A stretch of DNA of 64,000 nt, from NCBI RefSeq assembly GCF_002067135.1, contig NZ_CP020105.1, positions 4,216,001-4,280,000 on the forward strand. The letters are read 5' to 3'. Below the pieces are notes generated by a model, which was not told where the DNA came from, did no database searches, and was given only the letters and a program-made list of their open reading frames with translations. Shown here in pieces: positions 27,198 to 36,916 of this stretch (its first letter is position 1; each line of letters starts with the position of its first letter). A program made the position numbers and the translations under genes. The DNA comes from Spirosoma rigui (GTDB taxonomy: Bacteria; Bacteroidota; Bacteroidia; Cytophagales; Spirosomataceae).

Positions 27198-27395
27198 ATG
27201 CCAGACAAGACATTAGAAAAAGTAGAGAAGGAGTACGACGATCAACGCATCACGGGTAACCAGGACAATGGCACCCAGCATGGCCAGACTGGCAACGGGC
27301 GTAGTTCGACATCGCACAAAAGCAGTAAGCATTCGAAGGGGTCAAGCAGCGCCGGCAGTTCAACCGGTGGTTCCAAAGGTGGCCACAGCAACTAA
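27198..27395 (+). CDS. Small polar low-complexity protein
   Basis: 65 residues, ATG at 27198. The N-terminal third is charged (MPDKTLEKVEKEYDDQ) and the rest is almost only Ser, Gly, His, Lys and Thr, ending SKGGHSN. It has no hydrophobic segment and should be disordered. No family is recognised. Support: an ATG after a 110-base gap, a following hairpin at 27401-27471 just after the stop, and composition unlike a random frame. The function is unknown. Confidence 0.5.
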   Translation: MPDKTLEKVEKEYDDQRITGNQDNGTQHGQTGNGRSSTSHKSSKHSKGSSSAGSSTGGSKGGHSN

Positions 27396-27400
27396 CTAAG

Positions 27401-27471
27401 CCGGTATATCTTTTAACGACGAAGGGGAATCAGTAGCACTGGTTCCCCTTCGTCGTTAAAAGATATACCGG
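27401..27471. terminator. 29-bp perfect hairpin between convergent genes
   Basis: Arms 27401-27429 and 27443-27471 are exact complements around a 13-base loop. The stop codon and last codons of the radical SAM gene (stop at 27456) lie in the right arm. Confidence 0.8.
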
Positions 27472-28493
27472 ATGGTACACCACGGGATTTCTTCGGCCAG
27501 GAGTCGACTGAATATTTCTACCATCTTTCCTTTCAGCTGGTGGTCGTAGCGAATGTTCCAGCCCCCAAACTGGCTCACTTTACTTTCCTGCAGCGACGGC
27601 ACCCAAAGCAGTTCTTCGGCCTTTGGATTGATAGCCAGATTCGCCTGGTGCTGCCCCTGATTGTGCGTCAGAAATATGACCTCGCACCGGAGTTGTGCCT
27701 TAACCTCGGGCCGAAGCTGCGCATCCAGTTGCCGAAATAACTCCCGGTAGTCGTCACGCCAAGCTTTGCCACCATACACGATAACGGGTGAGAAGTTGAC
27801 GTGAACGTCGTAGCCGGCGTCGTAGAAGTCGTTGATTGCCGCAATTCGTTTTTCAATGCTATCCGTTCGTACGTCGACCAGTTTGCTCACGTGGCTCGGC
27901 ATCAGGCTGAACCGAATACGTACCTTCCGCTGCGGATCGAAACTGAGCAGATCGGGGTTCACAAATTTGGTAGCAAAGGTTGCTTTGGCGCGGGAATGAT
28001 CCCGATAGAATTCAAAAACCTGCCGAATCCCGTCCGACAGACTGTAGTCAACTGAAATGTCGGAGTTACAACCGATATCGTAGGTCCAGAACGTATCGTC
28101 GGTCTGGTTGGCGGGTTTAGGCCATGCCAGTGCCTGAACGTGACTGTCCACGGCTGCGGTTATTTCTTCAACGTTCGTAAACAGGGTGATGGGGTTCACT
28201 TTCTTGTGCCGATCGACGTAGCAGTACGCGCAACCACCAAAGCAGCCATTGGCAAGACTTGGCGCAATATAGTCTGAGCTTCGCCCACTCCATTTAATCT
28301 CTTTCGTCTTCAGTTTACCCAGCACCAGTACGTCGGACTTGACTTTGAAGTGGTTCATACCAAGTTCAGGCAGACGGTTGTGCTGCGCCACCTGGAGCAT
28401 TTCTGCCTCGGGGTAACTGGCCAGCACGGCCTCCCCCCGATCGTTCAACGCGTCGGCAGTATATAGGATAAGACTTGGCTTGAAATCGGGCAT
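27456..28493 (-). CDS. Spore photoproduct lyase family radical SAM protein
   Basis: 345 residues, ATG at 28493. The family repairs the thymine dimer 5-thyminyl-5,6-dihydrothymine using S-adenosylmethionine and a 4Fe-4S cluster; non-sporulating bacteria carry homologs of uncertain role. The cluster motif is C84-F-G-G-C88-A-Y-C91, in an unusual CxxxCxxC spacing that is normal for radical SAM enzymes. WTYDIGCNSDISVDYSLSDG and RIRFSLMP follow, and SPVIVYGGKAW near 245 also fits. It is the second UV-repair type gene in the window (see uvsE). Confidence 0.88.
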   Translation of the reverse strand: MPDFKPSLILYTADALNDRGEAVLASYPEAEMLQVAQHNRLPELGMNHFKVKSDVLVLGKLKTKEIKWSGRSSDYIAPSLANGCFGGCAYCYVDRHKKVNPITLFTNVEEITAAVDSHVQALAWPKPANQTDDTFWTYDIGCNSDISVDYSLSDGIRQVFEFYRDHSRAKATFATKFVNPDLLSFDPQRKVRIRFSLMPSHVSKLVDVRTDSIEKRIAAINDFYDAGYDVHVNFSPVIVYGGKAWRDDYRELFRQLDAQLRPEVKAQLRCEVIFLTHNQGQHQANLAINPKAEELLWVPSLQESKVSQFGGWNIRYDHQLKGKMVEIFSRLLAEEIPWCTIRYIF

Positions 28494-28925
28494 GAAACTG
28501 AGTTAAGTTGGGTACTTCTACAACAGCAGTCAGGTTAAATTGGTTCGACAAATTATCTAGCTAATTCACTCTATTACAGATAGTTACTATCATAGCATCA
28601 AACTTTTACTTCACCATTATCGGTCTCTCGATAGCTTGTTTCGGGCATCGATAAACACCGCTGTTTTTCATGCGTTCTCTGGTAGCCTACACGTACTAAA
28701 TTCCGGAACAAATGGACCTTTTGTGGACTTCCACAGCGTCCGTCAAATCGGTTGATGGGGCTGATCTGGTGGAGTGCGCGGCCGCATAGTAAGCTGATAC
28801 GGGCCCATGGCCCAGGCTTGCTCGTGGGCGAAACCGGCCGGACGAACTAGACTGGCAAGCACTTAAAAGCCCGATGCCAGGATAGACATCGGGCTTTTAA
28901 GTGCTTGCCAGCTTCGGATCGTTTG
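28494..28925. other. Intergenic region between the radical SAM gene and the RND permease
   Basis: No gene is supported. It holds the promoter side of the radical SAM gene (28494 onward, AT-rich to about 28640) and a 25-bp hairpin at 28852-28911. The part at 28700-28850 is GC-rich and shows nothing I recognise. Confidence 0.6.
28852..28911 (-). terminator. 25-bp perfect hairpin ending the RND operon
   Basis: Arms 28852-28876 and 28887-28911 are exact complements, with a 10-base loop. It lies 15 bases beyond the stop of the permease gene on the minus strand. Confidence 0.8.
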
Positions 28926-31900
28926 TTACTTGTCGACCATCTGCGGCTGTTCTTCGAGCTTGGGTTGATTTTTGGCATTCTCCCGCAATTTTGCCAGCCC
29001 TTCCTTACCATACGCCAGACGGGTTATGCCTATGTAAAGCACCGGCACAACGAAGATAGCCAGCGACGTTGCCGCCAGCATACCACCCAATACGGTACGG
29101 CCGATGGTAGCCCGCGCGACGCCACCCGCCCCGGTAGCAATTGCCAGCGGGATAACCCCGAGAATGAACGCCAGAGACGTCATCAGGATTGGGCGTAGCC
29201 GCAGACGTACCGCTTCTATGGTCGATTCGAGCAGGTCTTCGCCCTTATCCACGCGCTCTTTGGCAAATTCGACAATCAGAATGGCGTTCTTGGCTGCCAG
29301 ACCGATGAGCGTGATAAGACCGATTTGGGCATACACATTATTGGTCAGGTACGGGAACATGATCAGCGCGAGTATGGCACCCAGCGCGCCAATGGGAACC
29401 GATAGCAGAACCGAGAACGGTACCGACCAACTCTCATAAAGGGCTGCCAGGAACAAGAATACAAATCCGATACTCAGCGCGAAGATGTAGATGGAGCTGT
29501 TACCCGCGTTGATCTCTTCCCGGCTTAATCCGCCAAAGTCATAGGCATAGCCGGCGGGTAACACTTTAGCCGCTACCTCGCGCAGGGCGTCGTTGGCCTG
29601 GCTGGTACTATAGCCTGGTTTAGCCCCCCCGTTTAGTTCGACGGAGCGGAACAGGTTAAAGTGTGAAATTAACGGGGCATTCTCGATGACACTGGTCTTG
29701 ATCACCGTACTGATCGGTACCAGTTGACCGGCTCCGTTGCGAACGTAGTAGTTGTTGAGGGCTTTGATATCGGCCCGGTACATGGTATCGGCCTGGGCCA
29801 CCACCCGGAACTTGCGCCCGTAAATAATGAAGTCATTGACGTATTGACTACCCAGCAGGGTCTGCATCGTCGTATAGACCGAGCTTACCGGAATGCCGAG
29901 TTTCTTGCACTTTTCGCGGTCCACATCAACCCGGTAGGCAGGTGATTTAGCCGTAAAATACGTGAAAGCACGGGAGATTTCGGGACGCTTGTTGGCCTCC
30001 GCCAGGAAGTTCTGCACGACGTTGTCAAACGCCCGCACATCATCGTTGGATTCCCGCTGCTGGATTTCGAAGGTGAAGCCCGAGGACTGACCCAGGCCCG
30101 GAATAGCGGGCGGCTGCAACACCTGCGGACGGGCATCGTTCAATACCGACAGTTCCTTTTGCAGCTTCACCACCAGCGAATCGGCCTGCATATTTCGCTC
30201 CTTACGTTCTTCCCAGGGCTTCAGCTGCATAAACACCGTACCGCTGTTCGACTTGGACGCAAAGGTGATGGCGTTCAGACCGCCCAGAGCCGCGAAGTGA
30301 TTGACGTAGGGTTGTTTTTTCAGGATTGCCATGATCTTGTTGAGCACCTCTAAACTACGCGTAGTAGAAGCCGCTTCCGGAATCTCGTAGGTAACGATCA
30401 AGCGCCCTTCGTCTTCCGTTGGGATAAAACCGGTTGGTTTGGCGCGGAACAGCAGACCCGTTCCGATGTAGACTACCACCAACCCGACAATGACCAGGGG
30501 CGTTGCTTTGATCAGGCGCTGTACGGCGTTCGAGTACGCGTTGGTAACCCGTTCGAACCACTGGTTGAACTTGTAAAAGAACTTGTTGAGGCCCTTCGCA
30601 TTTTCGTCGATGTGCATTGGTCGCAGCAGCAGCGTACACAAAGCCGGCGTGAGTGACAGGGCCACGAACGCCGAGATCAGCACCGATACGGCAATGGTAA
30701 TGGCAAACTGCTGATAAAGTCGCCCTACGATACCGGGAATAAAACCAACCGGTACGAATACCGCAGCTAGGATCAGCGCAATGGCAATAACCGGGGCGGC
30801 AATCTCACGCATAGCCTCTTTGGTGGCCTCCTTGGGCGTCATCCCTTTGTCGAGGTTCACCTGCACGGCTTCCACCACCACAATGGCATCATCGACCACG
30901 ATACCAATAGCGAGTACAAACGCAAACAGCGTCAGGGTATTGATGGTAAAACCAAGCGGTACGAACAACGCGAACGTACCGATAATCGATACCGGAATGG
31001 CCAGCAGCGTAATGAGCGTGGCCCGCCAGCTTTGCAGAAACAGGAACACCACCAGAATAACCAGCACCAGCGCTTCCCCCAGTGTCTTGATTACCTCGCC
31101 GATGGATACCTGGATAACCGATACTGATTCAAACGGTACGACATACTCAATGTCTTTCGGGAAGGTCTTCTTCAGATTGTCCATGGCCGCATAGACACCC
31201 TTTGCCGTTTCGAGGGCGTTACTGCCGGGCAGCTGGTACACCAGCAGATAGGATGCCCGCTTACCGTCGACGAAGGAGTTGCTGGCGTACGAGAACTTGC
31301 CGAGCTGCACCCGCGCCACATCTTCGAGGTAGACGAGCGAGCCTTTAACCGGATCACTACGCACAATGATTTTCCGGAAGTCATTCTCTTTACTAAGTCG
31401 GCTATTAGTAAACACCGAATACTCGAACGCCTGGGAAGCCGGCTGTGGCGAGGCTCCTACCGAACCTCCCGCCACCTGCAGGTTCTGTTCCTGCAAAGCG
31501 GCTACCACATCGTCGGGGGTCAGGTTCAGCTGGGCCAGGCGGTCGGGTTTGAGCCAGATCCGCATACTGAAATCGTCGGCCCGGCTGAAGATGTCCCCCA
31601 CGCCCGGTACCCGCAGGAGCGCATCCCGGATGTAAATGTTCGTGTAGTTATCGAGGAACGAAACGTTGTGCGTACCGTTCGGTGAGTACATCGCCACCAG
31701 CATGAACAGCGACGGGTTACGCTTGCGTACCACCACCCCCAGACGGGTAACCTCCTGTGGCAGCTGCGGCTGCGCAATACCCACCCGGTTCTGCACGTCG
31801 AGGGCGGCAATGTTCACGTCGGTACCCACTTTAAAGGTTACGTTCATGCTCATCCGACCATCGTTGGTCGCGTTGGTCTGAACATAGTCCATACCGGGCG

Positions 31901-32117
31901 TACCATTCACCTGGGTTTCAATAGGCGTAGCTACGGTCTGCTCTACCGTCTGGGCATCGGCTCCGGTATACGTTCCTGTCACCTGCACCACGGGGGGCGT
32001 AATGTCGGGATACTGGCTGACGGGCAAACTCAACAAAGCCAGCACACCCAGCATAACAATGACAACCGATGCGACAATGGCAGTAACGGGGCGGTTGATG
32101 AATATTTCTGCGAACAT
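28926..32117 (-). CDS. RND efflux permease, HAE1/AcrB type
   Basis: 1063 residues, full length, ATG at 32117. It is a proton-driven inner-membrane trimer that exports drugs or other amphiphiles through the adaptor and TolC channel encoded just upstream. MFAEIFINRPVTAIVASVVI is the first helix, followed by SQYPDITPPVVQVTGTY. The proton-relay Asp pair is in GIVVDDAIVVVE (TM4), and RPMHIDENAKG marks the linker after TM6. The C-terminal GVIPLAIATGAG and GRTVLGGMLAAT complete the pattern. It is the third gene of a minus-strand operon tolC-adaptor-permease. Confidence 0.96.
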   Translation of the reverse strand: MFAEIFINRPVTAIVASVVIVMLGVLALLSLPVSQYPDITPPVVQVTGTYTGADAQTVEQTVATPIETQVNGTPGMDYVQTNATNDGRMSMNVTFKVGTDVNIAALDVQNRVGIAQPQLPQEVTRLGVVVRKRNPSLFMLVAMYSPNGTHNVSFLDNYTNIYIRDALLRVPGVGDIFSRADDFSMRIWLKPDRLAQLNLTPDDVVAALQEQNLQVAGGSVGASPQPASQAFEYSVFTNSRLSKENDFRKIIVRSDPVKGSLVYLEDVARVQLGKFSYASNSFVDGKRASYLLVYQLPGSNALETAKGVYAAMDNLKKTFPKDIEYVVPFESVSVIQVSIGEVIKTLGEALVLVILVVFLFLQSWRATLITLLAIPVSIIGTFALFVPLGFTINTLTLFAFVLAIGIVVDDAIVVVEAVQVNLDKGMTPKEATKEAMREIAAPVIAIALILAAVFVPVGFIPGIVGRLYQQFAITIAVSVLISAFVALSLTPALCTLLLRPMHIDENAKGLNKFFYKFNQWFERVTNAYSNAVQRLIKATPLVIVGLVVVYIGTGLLFRAKPTGFIPTEDEGRLIVTYEIPEAASTTRSLEVLNKIMAILKKQPYVNHFAALGGLNAITFASKSNSGTVFMQLKPWEERKERNMQADSLVVKLQKELSVLNDARPQVLQPPAIPGLGQSSGFTFEIQQRESNDDVRAFDNVVQNFLAEANKRPEISRAFTYFTAKSPAYRVDVDREKCKKLGIPVSSVYTTMQTLLGSQYVNDFIIYGRKFRVVAQADTMYRADIKALNNYYVRNGAGQLVPISTVIKTSVIENAPLISHFNLFRSVELNGGAKPGYSTSQANDALREVAAKVLPAGYAYDFGGLSREEINAGNSSIYIFALSIGFVFLFLAALYESWSVPFSVLLSVPIGALGAILALIMFPYLTNNVYAQIGLITLIGLAAKNAILIVEFAKERVDKGEDLLESTIEAVRLRLRPILMTSLAFILGVIPLAIATGAGGVARATIGRTVLGGMLAATSLAIFVVPVLYIGITRLAYGKEGLAKLRENAKNQPKLEEQPQMVDK

Positions 32118-32222
32118 AATTCAAAGAGTGACAGAGCGATTGGGTGAAAGGGCGTCTCTGGTGGTCCGTGACTCAGGCGTTCTTACCCCATTCACACACC
32201 TGCCCTTTCATTAGTTCACTTG

Positions 32223-33392
32223 TTATTGGTTTGCGGCTGTCTGCCGACTGCTGGAATCTCCCGCCGGGGCAGTCTGCTCGCCGGTTTGGGTGATCTTGAC
32301 TTTTGCTCCTTCGCGGATTTTCTGCGTACCTTCCGTAACAACCGTTTCACCCTCGTTGAGACCGGCTTTCACAATCACTTTATCGTTCACACGGGCACCC
32401 AGGGTCACTTTCTTCTGCGTCACCTTGCTACTGTCACCAACGACGAAAACAAAGTATTCGCTCATCTGCTCCGTCACGGCCTGATACGGTATCAGCAGTT
32501 CCGGCCGACCTGTACTATTTTTCACCCGCACATTGGCATTCACCCCTACTTTCAGTTCCTTGCTGGGATTGGGGAAAGCAACCCGAACCCGGAGCGTACC
32601 CGTTTGCGGATCAACCGCCCGGTCAACGATCTGTACCGTACCGGGGTACTTATACGTACTGCCGTCGGGCATGATCAGCAGCAACGTTGAATCGCGGGTG
32701 ACGTTCTTCTGATTTTGGAGTCGCAGGAACCGGGGAATTTCGGCAGCGTCGACCTGTAGATCGGCCGAGATCGGATCGTCGGCCGACACTGTGTTAAGCG
32801 GTGCGGACCCGGGGGCAACGGCGGCACCTAGCCGCACCTGCGAAATGCCGATCGTCCCGTCGAGCGGGGCGTAGATGGTCGTGTATTTCAGGTTGGTCGC
32901 AACCTGCCGGATGTTAGCCTGGGCGGCCTCGACCTGCATCCGTGTAGCCTCGAGCGTCGCGGTGGCGTTGTCGACAACCTGCCGGGCAATGGCATCCTGC
33001 TGCGCCAGCGTCGTGTACCGGTCGGCATCTTTCTGGGCCCGGTTCAGATTGGCTTTCTGGACATTCAGGTTTGCTACCGCTTGGTCGTAGCCGGCGCGGT
33101 ACTGCTGGGCATCGATGGTGTAAAGTTTTTGTCCTTTACGAACCTGCTGGCCGTCCTGAAAAAAGATACCGGTTATGTTACCCGCTACCTGCGGCTGAAT
33201 TTCCACCTCCCGGAGCGCCGTGATCGTCGCCGGAAACTCATCGTAATACGTAGCGGTGCCTTTGGTAGCTTTGATCGCTGACACCTGGGTTGGCGGAGGG
33301 GCCTGCGGCTGTTCCTCTTTCTTACCCCCACAGGCGGTGACAAAACAGGCTATCCCAATCACCAACGCGGCCGGATTTAGATACTTTTTCAT
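32223..33392 (-). CDS. RND efflux periplasmic adaptor, AcrA type
   Basis: 389 residues, ATG at 33392. The lipoprotein signal is MKKYLNPAALVIGIACFVTAC (lipid Cys at 21). The membrane-fusion pattern follows: YDEFPATITALREVEIQPQV and GNITGIFFQDGQQVRKGQKL for the biotinyl-like domain, a long alpha hairpin (about 100-160), IYAPLDGTIGISQVRLGAAV for the second half of the lipoyl domain, and a beta barrel after 200. It bridges the permease and the TolC channel. It sits between them in the operon, 105 bases before the permease and 114 bases after the TolC gene. Confidence 0.96.
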   Translation of the reverse strand: MKKYLNPAALVIGIACFVTACGGKKEEQPQAPPPTQVSAIKATKGTATYYDEFPATITALREVEIQPQVAGNITGIFFQDGQQVRKGQKLYTIDAQQYRAGYDQAVANLNVQKANLNRAQKDADRYTTLAQQDAIARQVVDNATATLEATRMQVEAAQANIRQVATNLKYTTIYAPLDGTIGISQVRLGAAVAPGSAPLNTVSADDPISADLQVDAAEIPRFLRLQNQKNVTRDSTLLLIMPDGSTYKYPGTVQIVDRAVDPQTGTLRVRVAFPNPSKELKVGVNANVRVKNSTGRPELLIPYQAVTEQMSEYFVFVVGDSSKVTQKKVTLGARVNDKVIVKAGLNEGETVVTEGTQKIREGAKVKITQTGEQTAPAGDSSSRQTAANQ

Positions 33393-33506
33393 AGTGTTTT
33401 TGAAGGTATTCTTGCGTGAGCCGGTCTATAATTCCGTCACTGTTACTGGCTATAAAGAATCAGATTGGCGAACGATTATCGGCAACCATCCGGCCCATAC
33501 ATCACA

Positions 33507-34847
33507 TCAGAAACTAATCTGCCCGAGGGCCCGCTGCACATCCAGCTTACTGATCAATACCTGATTAAGGGCGTTGAACACGTTGAGCCGGGCCGTTCGC
33601 AGGTCGGCTTCGGCAATAGTCACGTCCAGATAGGCTTTCACCCCGGACCGGTACTGCAGGTTGATGATTCGGTAGACGTCCTCGGCCAGCTGCTGGTTCT
33701 CGCGCAGGGCCAGGTAGTTGGCCAGGTTACCTTTGTAGGTTGCCAGGGCCTGGGCGTATTCGGCGTCGATGGAACTGGTCAGTCCCGCCAGATCCCACTG
33801 AAGTCGCTTCACCTGCAGTTCAGCAATTCTGGTTTGCTGAATTCGTCGTCCACCCTGAAAGATGGGCAACGCAACTGACAGGCCAATGAGTGAGTTCGGA
33901 AAGTTCTGACTATATAACTGGGGGAAGATGTTGTTCTGATAAAGGAGGTTGTAGTTGGCATTGGCGCTTACCGTTGGCAGGTACGCCCATCGGTTGTAGC
34001 GAACATTGGCGTCGAGCAGGCGTCCCTGGGTTTGCAGCAGTTGATACTCGATGCGATTGACCGGGTTAACCAGCAGGGTTGTATCCAGCGCAACGTCGTT
34101 CGCCAGTTGCAGGGTATCATACACCAGGTTAATGACTTTGGTGGGCGGGTAGCCCATCAGTTGTTTGAGGACCTGATACTTGGCTCCGACCAGATCCTGG
34201 TACTGCTTTCGCTGGGCAACGGTGTTGTTCAGGGCGATTCTGGCCCGTTGCGGGTCGGTCTTGTCGACAATGCCGCTCTGGTACTGGTTCGACGCGTCCT
34301 GCAGGCTACGTTGCAGACGGGCAATGTCTTCGGTCAGAATATCGGCCTGACGCTGGGTCAGGATCACATCGTAGAAGGCCTTGCTCACGTTAACGACCAC
34401 ATCGATTTTGTTGTTGATCGTTGTCTGGGACGCCTGAACACGATAGGCATCAGCCGTGCGACTGGCCAGCAGCACGTCCCGGCTGAATACCGTTTGACTC
34501 AGCGAGAACGAAGCAGTCGAGGTGTTCTTCGCACCCAGGGCCACCGGACGGCGTTCGCCCGTAGTCGCATCCGGAATCAAGGTAACAGGAAGTTTCAGGT
34601 AGTGAAGGACGTTGTATCCCGCGTTAAGCTGGGGGTACCAGGCCGCCAGTGCGGAGCGTACCGTCCGGTCGGCAATTTCCTGATCAATTAACGACTGCCG
34701 AACGAGCGGTTGATTTTCCAGCGCGTACCGGATACAGTCGGGCAGCTGTGCCTGTTGCCCTAGTGTGTCCGCCGTTTTCTGCGCAAAGGCTTCTCCTTGA
34801 AGCCCTATACATAAGCTAATGAAACAAACAAACCAACAATTTTTCAT
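33507..34847 (-). CDS. TolC family outer-membrane efflux channel
   Basis: 446 residues. The ATG at 34847 gives a signal peptide (MKNCWFVCFISLCIGLQGEAFA); the frame extends 7 codons further but without a better start. Two homologous halves with long helices and strand pairs are visible: LPDCIRYALENQPLVRQS and ARIALNNTVAQRKQYQDLV in the first, RIEYQLLQTQGRLLDANVRY and GLSVALPIFQGGRRIQQTRI in the second. TolC forms the outer-membrane exit of the tripartite pump. First gene of the operon with the adaptor and permease. Confidence 0.94.
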   Translation of the reverse strand: MKNCWFVCFISLCIGLQGEAFAQKTADTLGQQAQLPDCIRYALENQPLVRQSLIDQEIADRTVRSALAAWYPQLNAGYNVLHYLKLPVTLIPDATTGERRPVALGAKNTSTASFSLSQTVFSRDVLLASRTADAYRVQASQTTINNKIDVVVNVSKAFYDVILTQRQADILTEDIARLQRSLQDASNQYQSGIVDKTDPQRARIALNNTVAQRKQYQDLVGAKYQVLKQLMGYPPTKVINLVYDTLQLANDVALDTTLLVNPVNRIEYQLLQTQGRLLDANVRYNRWAYLPTVSANANYNLLYQNNIFPQLYSQNFPNSLIGLSVALPIFQGGRRIQQTRIAELQVKRLQWDLAGLTSSIDAEYAQALATYKGNLANYLALRENQQLAEDVYRIINLQYRSGVKAYLDVTIAEADLRTARLNVFNALNQVLISKLDVQRALGQISF

Positions 34848-34985
34848 AACGTAAAGACCGGCCACCACATCACCGTCGGGAGATAGTCAACGGTGTGTAC
34901 TATCTTTAAACCACCATCACTTACCGTTTTGTTCGCGCCAGTCGCAAATAAAGTAATTGAGGGAGCCGCCCGAAATCGAACGCGG

Positions 34986-35017
34986 TTTGTCAAACCCACC
35001 CAATCGCCGTAATTTCG
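34986..35017 (+). promoter_or_regulatory. Possible glnS promoter
   Basis: TTTG at 34986-34989, then 20 bases, then TAATTTCG at 35010-35017 (one mismatch to TAnnTTTG). The ATG is 25 bases downstream. Confidence 0.4.
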
Positions 35018-35042
35018 GCCTATTATTAGCAGCCTGAGTACC

Positions 35043-36767
35043 ATGACTGACGTATTAAACGAATCTGAAGATCCGCACGGAACTGACAGCACGGCTGGCA
35101 GTTCTCTTAATTTTATTGAACAAGTTGTTGAGGAGGATATTGCTGCCGGCAAGAACGGCGGGCGTATTCACACGCGCTTTCCGCCCGAGCCCAATGGCTA
35201 CCTGCACATCGGCCACGCCAAGTCCATTTGCCTGAACTTTGGCCTTGCCGACAAGTATGGCGGGCAGACAAACCTGCGTTTCGACGATACAAACCCCGTC
35301 ACGGAGGATACCGAGTACGTCGATTCGATCAAGAACGATGTACAGTGGCTGGGCTTTCAGTGGGAAAACGAGTTTTACGCGTCCGATTATTTCGAGCAGA
35401 TTTATGGTTTCGCCGAAACGCTGATCCAGAAAGGACTGGCCTACGTCGACGATTCCTCGGCCGAAGAAATAGCGGCCCAAAAAGGGACACCCACCGAGCC
35501 GGGCCGGGCGAACCAGTACCGCGATCGGTCGACTGACGAAAACCTCGACCTGTTTCGCCGGATGCGGGCCGGCGAATTCGCCGATGGCGCTAAAGTACTG
35601 CGGGCCAAGGTCGACATGGCCTCGCCGAATATGCAGCTGCGCGACCCCATTATTTACCGGATCAAGCACGCGCATCACCACCGGACGGGCGACGCCTGGT
35701 GCATTTACCCGATGTATGATTTTGCCCACGGGCAGTCGGACGCCATCGAGCACATCACGCACTCGCTCTGTACGCTGGAGTTTGAAGTACACCGTCCGCT
35801 CTACGAATGGTTTATCAAACAGCTGGACATTTTCCCCTCCCGCCAGATCGAGTTTGCGCGGCTCAACCTGACCTACACGGTCATGAGCAAGCGGAAACTG
35901 AAACAGCTGGTAGAGGAAAAACACGTGAGCGGTTGGGATGATCCACGGATGCCCACTATCGCGGGTATTCGTCGCCGTGGTTACACCCCCGCCAGCATTC
36001 GGGAGTTTGCCGACCGTATCGGTATCGCCCGGCGCGAGAACCTGATTGACCTAGGTTTGCTGGAGTTCTGCATCCGCGAGGAACTGAACAAGACGACCCA
36101 CCGCGTCATGGCCGTGCTGGATGAACAGCCGCTTAAGCTCGTGATTACGAATTACGAAGAAGGGCGCGAAGAGATCCTGAACATCGAGAACAATCCGGAA
36201 GAGGAAACGATGACGTACCGCAAGGTACCCTTCAGCCGTGAGGTGTATATCGAGCGGGACGACTTCATGGAGAACCCACCGAAGAAGTTCTTCCGCCTGT
36301 TTCCCGGTGGTATGGTCCGGCTCAAAGGGGCCTACATCATCAAGTGTGATGAAGTGGTGAAGGACGACGCGGGGGCCATTACCGAACTGCGCTGCACTTA
36401 CATACCCGAAAGCCGTTCGGGTTCCGATACGTCGGGCATCAACGTCAAAGGAACGATCCACTGGGTGTCCGTTCCACACGCCGTCGAAGCCGAAGTCCGG
36501 CTGTATGACCGGCTGTTCTCAGTTGAGAACCCGGCCGCCGACGAGCGCGACTTCAAAGAGCTGATCAACCCGAATTCGCTGAACGTGGTCCGGGCGTTTG
36601 TTGAGCCGGCCCTGGTTGAAGCGGCCCGTAGTGGTGAGCAGACCAACTTCCAGTTCATGCGTAAAGGCTATTTCATTCTTGACGCTGACTCTACCGCCGA
36701 ACGGCCCGTTTTCAACCGGACCGTTACGTTAAAAGATGGCTGGGCCAAGGAGCAGAAAAAGGGCTAG
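35043..36767 (+). CDS. glnS: Glutaminyl-tRNA synthetase
   Basis: 574 residues, ATG at 35043. It charges tRNA-Gln directly. The class I HIGH motif is at 55-58 ([15 protein letters not shown]) and the KMSKS-equivalent is VMSKRKL at 280-286. FDDTNP near residue 80, [11 protein letters not shown] near 298, and the two anticodon-binding beta barrels after about 340 are normal for GlnRS rather than GluRS. A 22-bp hairpin ends the gene. Confidence 0.97.
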   Translation: MTDVLNESEDPHGTDSTAGSSLNFIEQVVEEDIAAGKNGGRIHTRFPPEPNGYLHIGHAKSICLNFGLADKYGGQTNLRFDDTNPVTEDTEYVDSIKNDVQWLGFQWENEFYASDYFEQIYGFAETLIQKGLAYVDDSSAEEIAAQKGTPTEPGRANQYRDRSTDENLDLFRRMRAGEFADGAKVLRAKVDMASPNMQLRDPIIYRIKHAHHHRTGDAWCIYPMYDFAHGQSDAIEHITHSLCTLEFEVHRPLYEWFIKQLDIFPSRQIEFARLNLTYTVMSKRKLKQLVEEKHVSGWDDPRMPTIAGIRRRGYTPASIREFADRIGIARRENLIDLGLLEFCIREELNKTTHRVMAVLDEQPLKLVITNYEEGREEILNIENNPEEETMTYRKVPFSREVYIERDDFMENPPKKFFRLFPGGMVRLKGAYIIKCDEVVKDDAGAITELRCTYIPESRSGSDTSGINVKGTIHWVSVPHAVEAEVRLYDRLFSVENPAADERDFKELINPNSLNVVRAFVEPALVEAARSGEQTNFQFMRKGYFILDADSTAERPVFNRTVTLKDGWAKEQKKG

Positions 36768-36783
36768 TAACTGCCATCCGGTT

Positions 36784-36837
36784 CTATAGACAGCAAAACA
36801 GGCTTTTCATACGGGAAGCCTGTTTTGCTGTCTATAG
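36784..36837 (+). terminator. 22-bp perfect hairpin after glnS
   Basis: Arms 36784-36805 and 36816-36837 are exact complements with a 10-base loop; it lies between the convergent ends of glnS and the cysteine synthase gene. Confidence 0.8.
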
Positions 36838-36916
36838 GGCTGATGTATTCTGAACGTCTACGTCCGGACGTAAGCGTCTTGAGGTGAGCGATGAACGAAT
36901 TCGATTGCGATACTTA

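Noticed and set aside
34948-35030. Possible tRNA before glnS
   Set aside because: A T-arm-like sequence is visible but no acceptor or anticodon stem can be formed.
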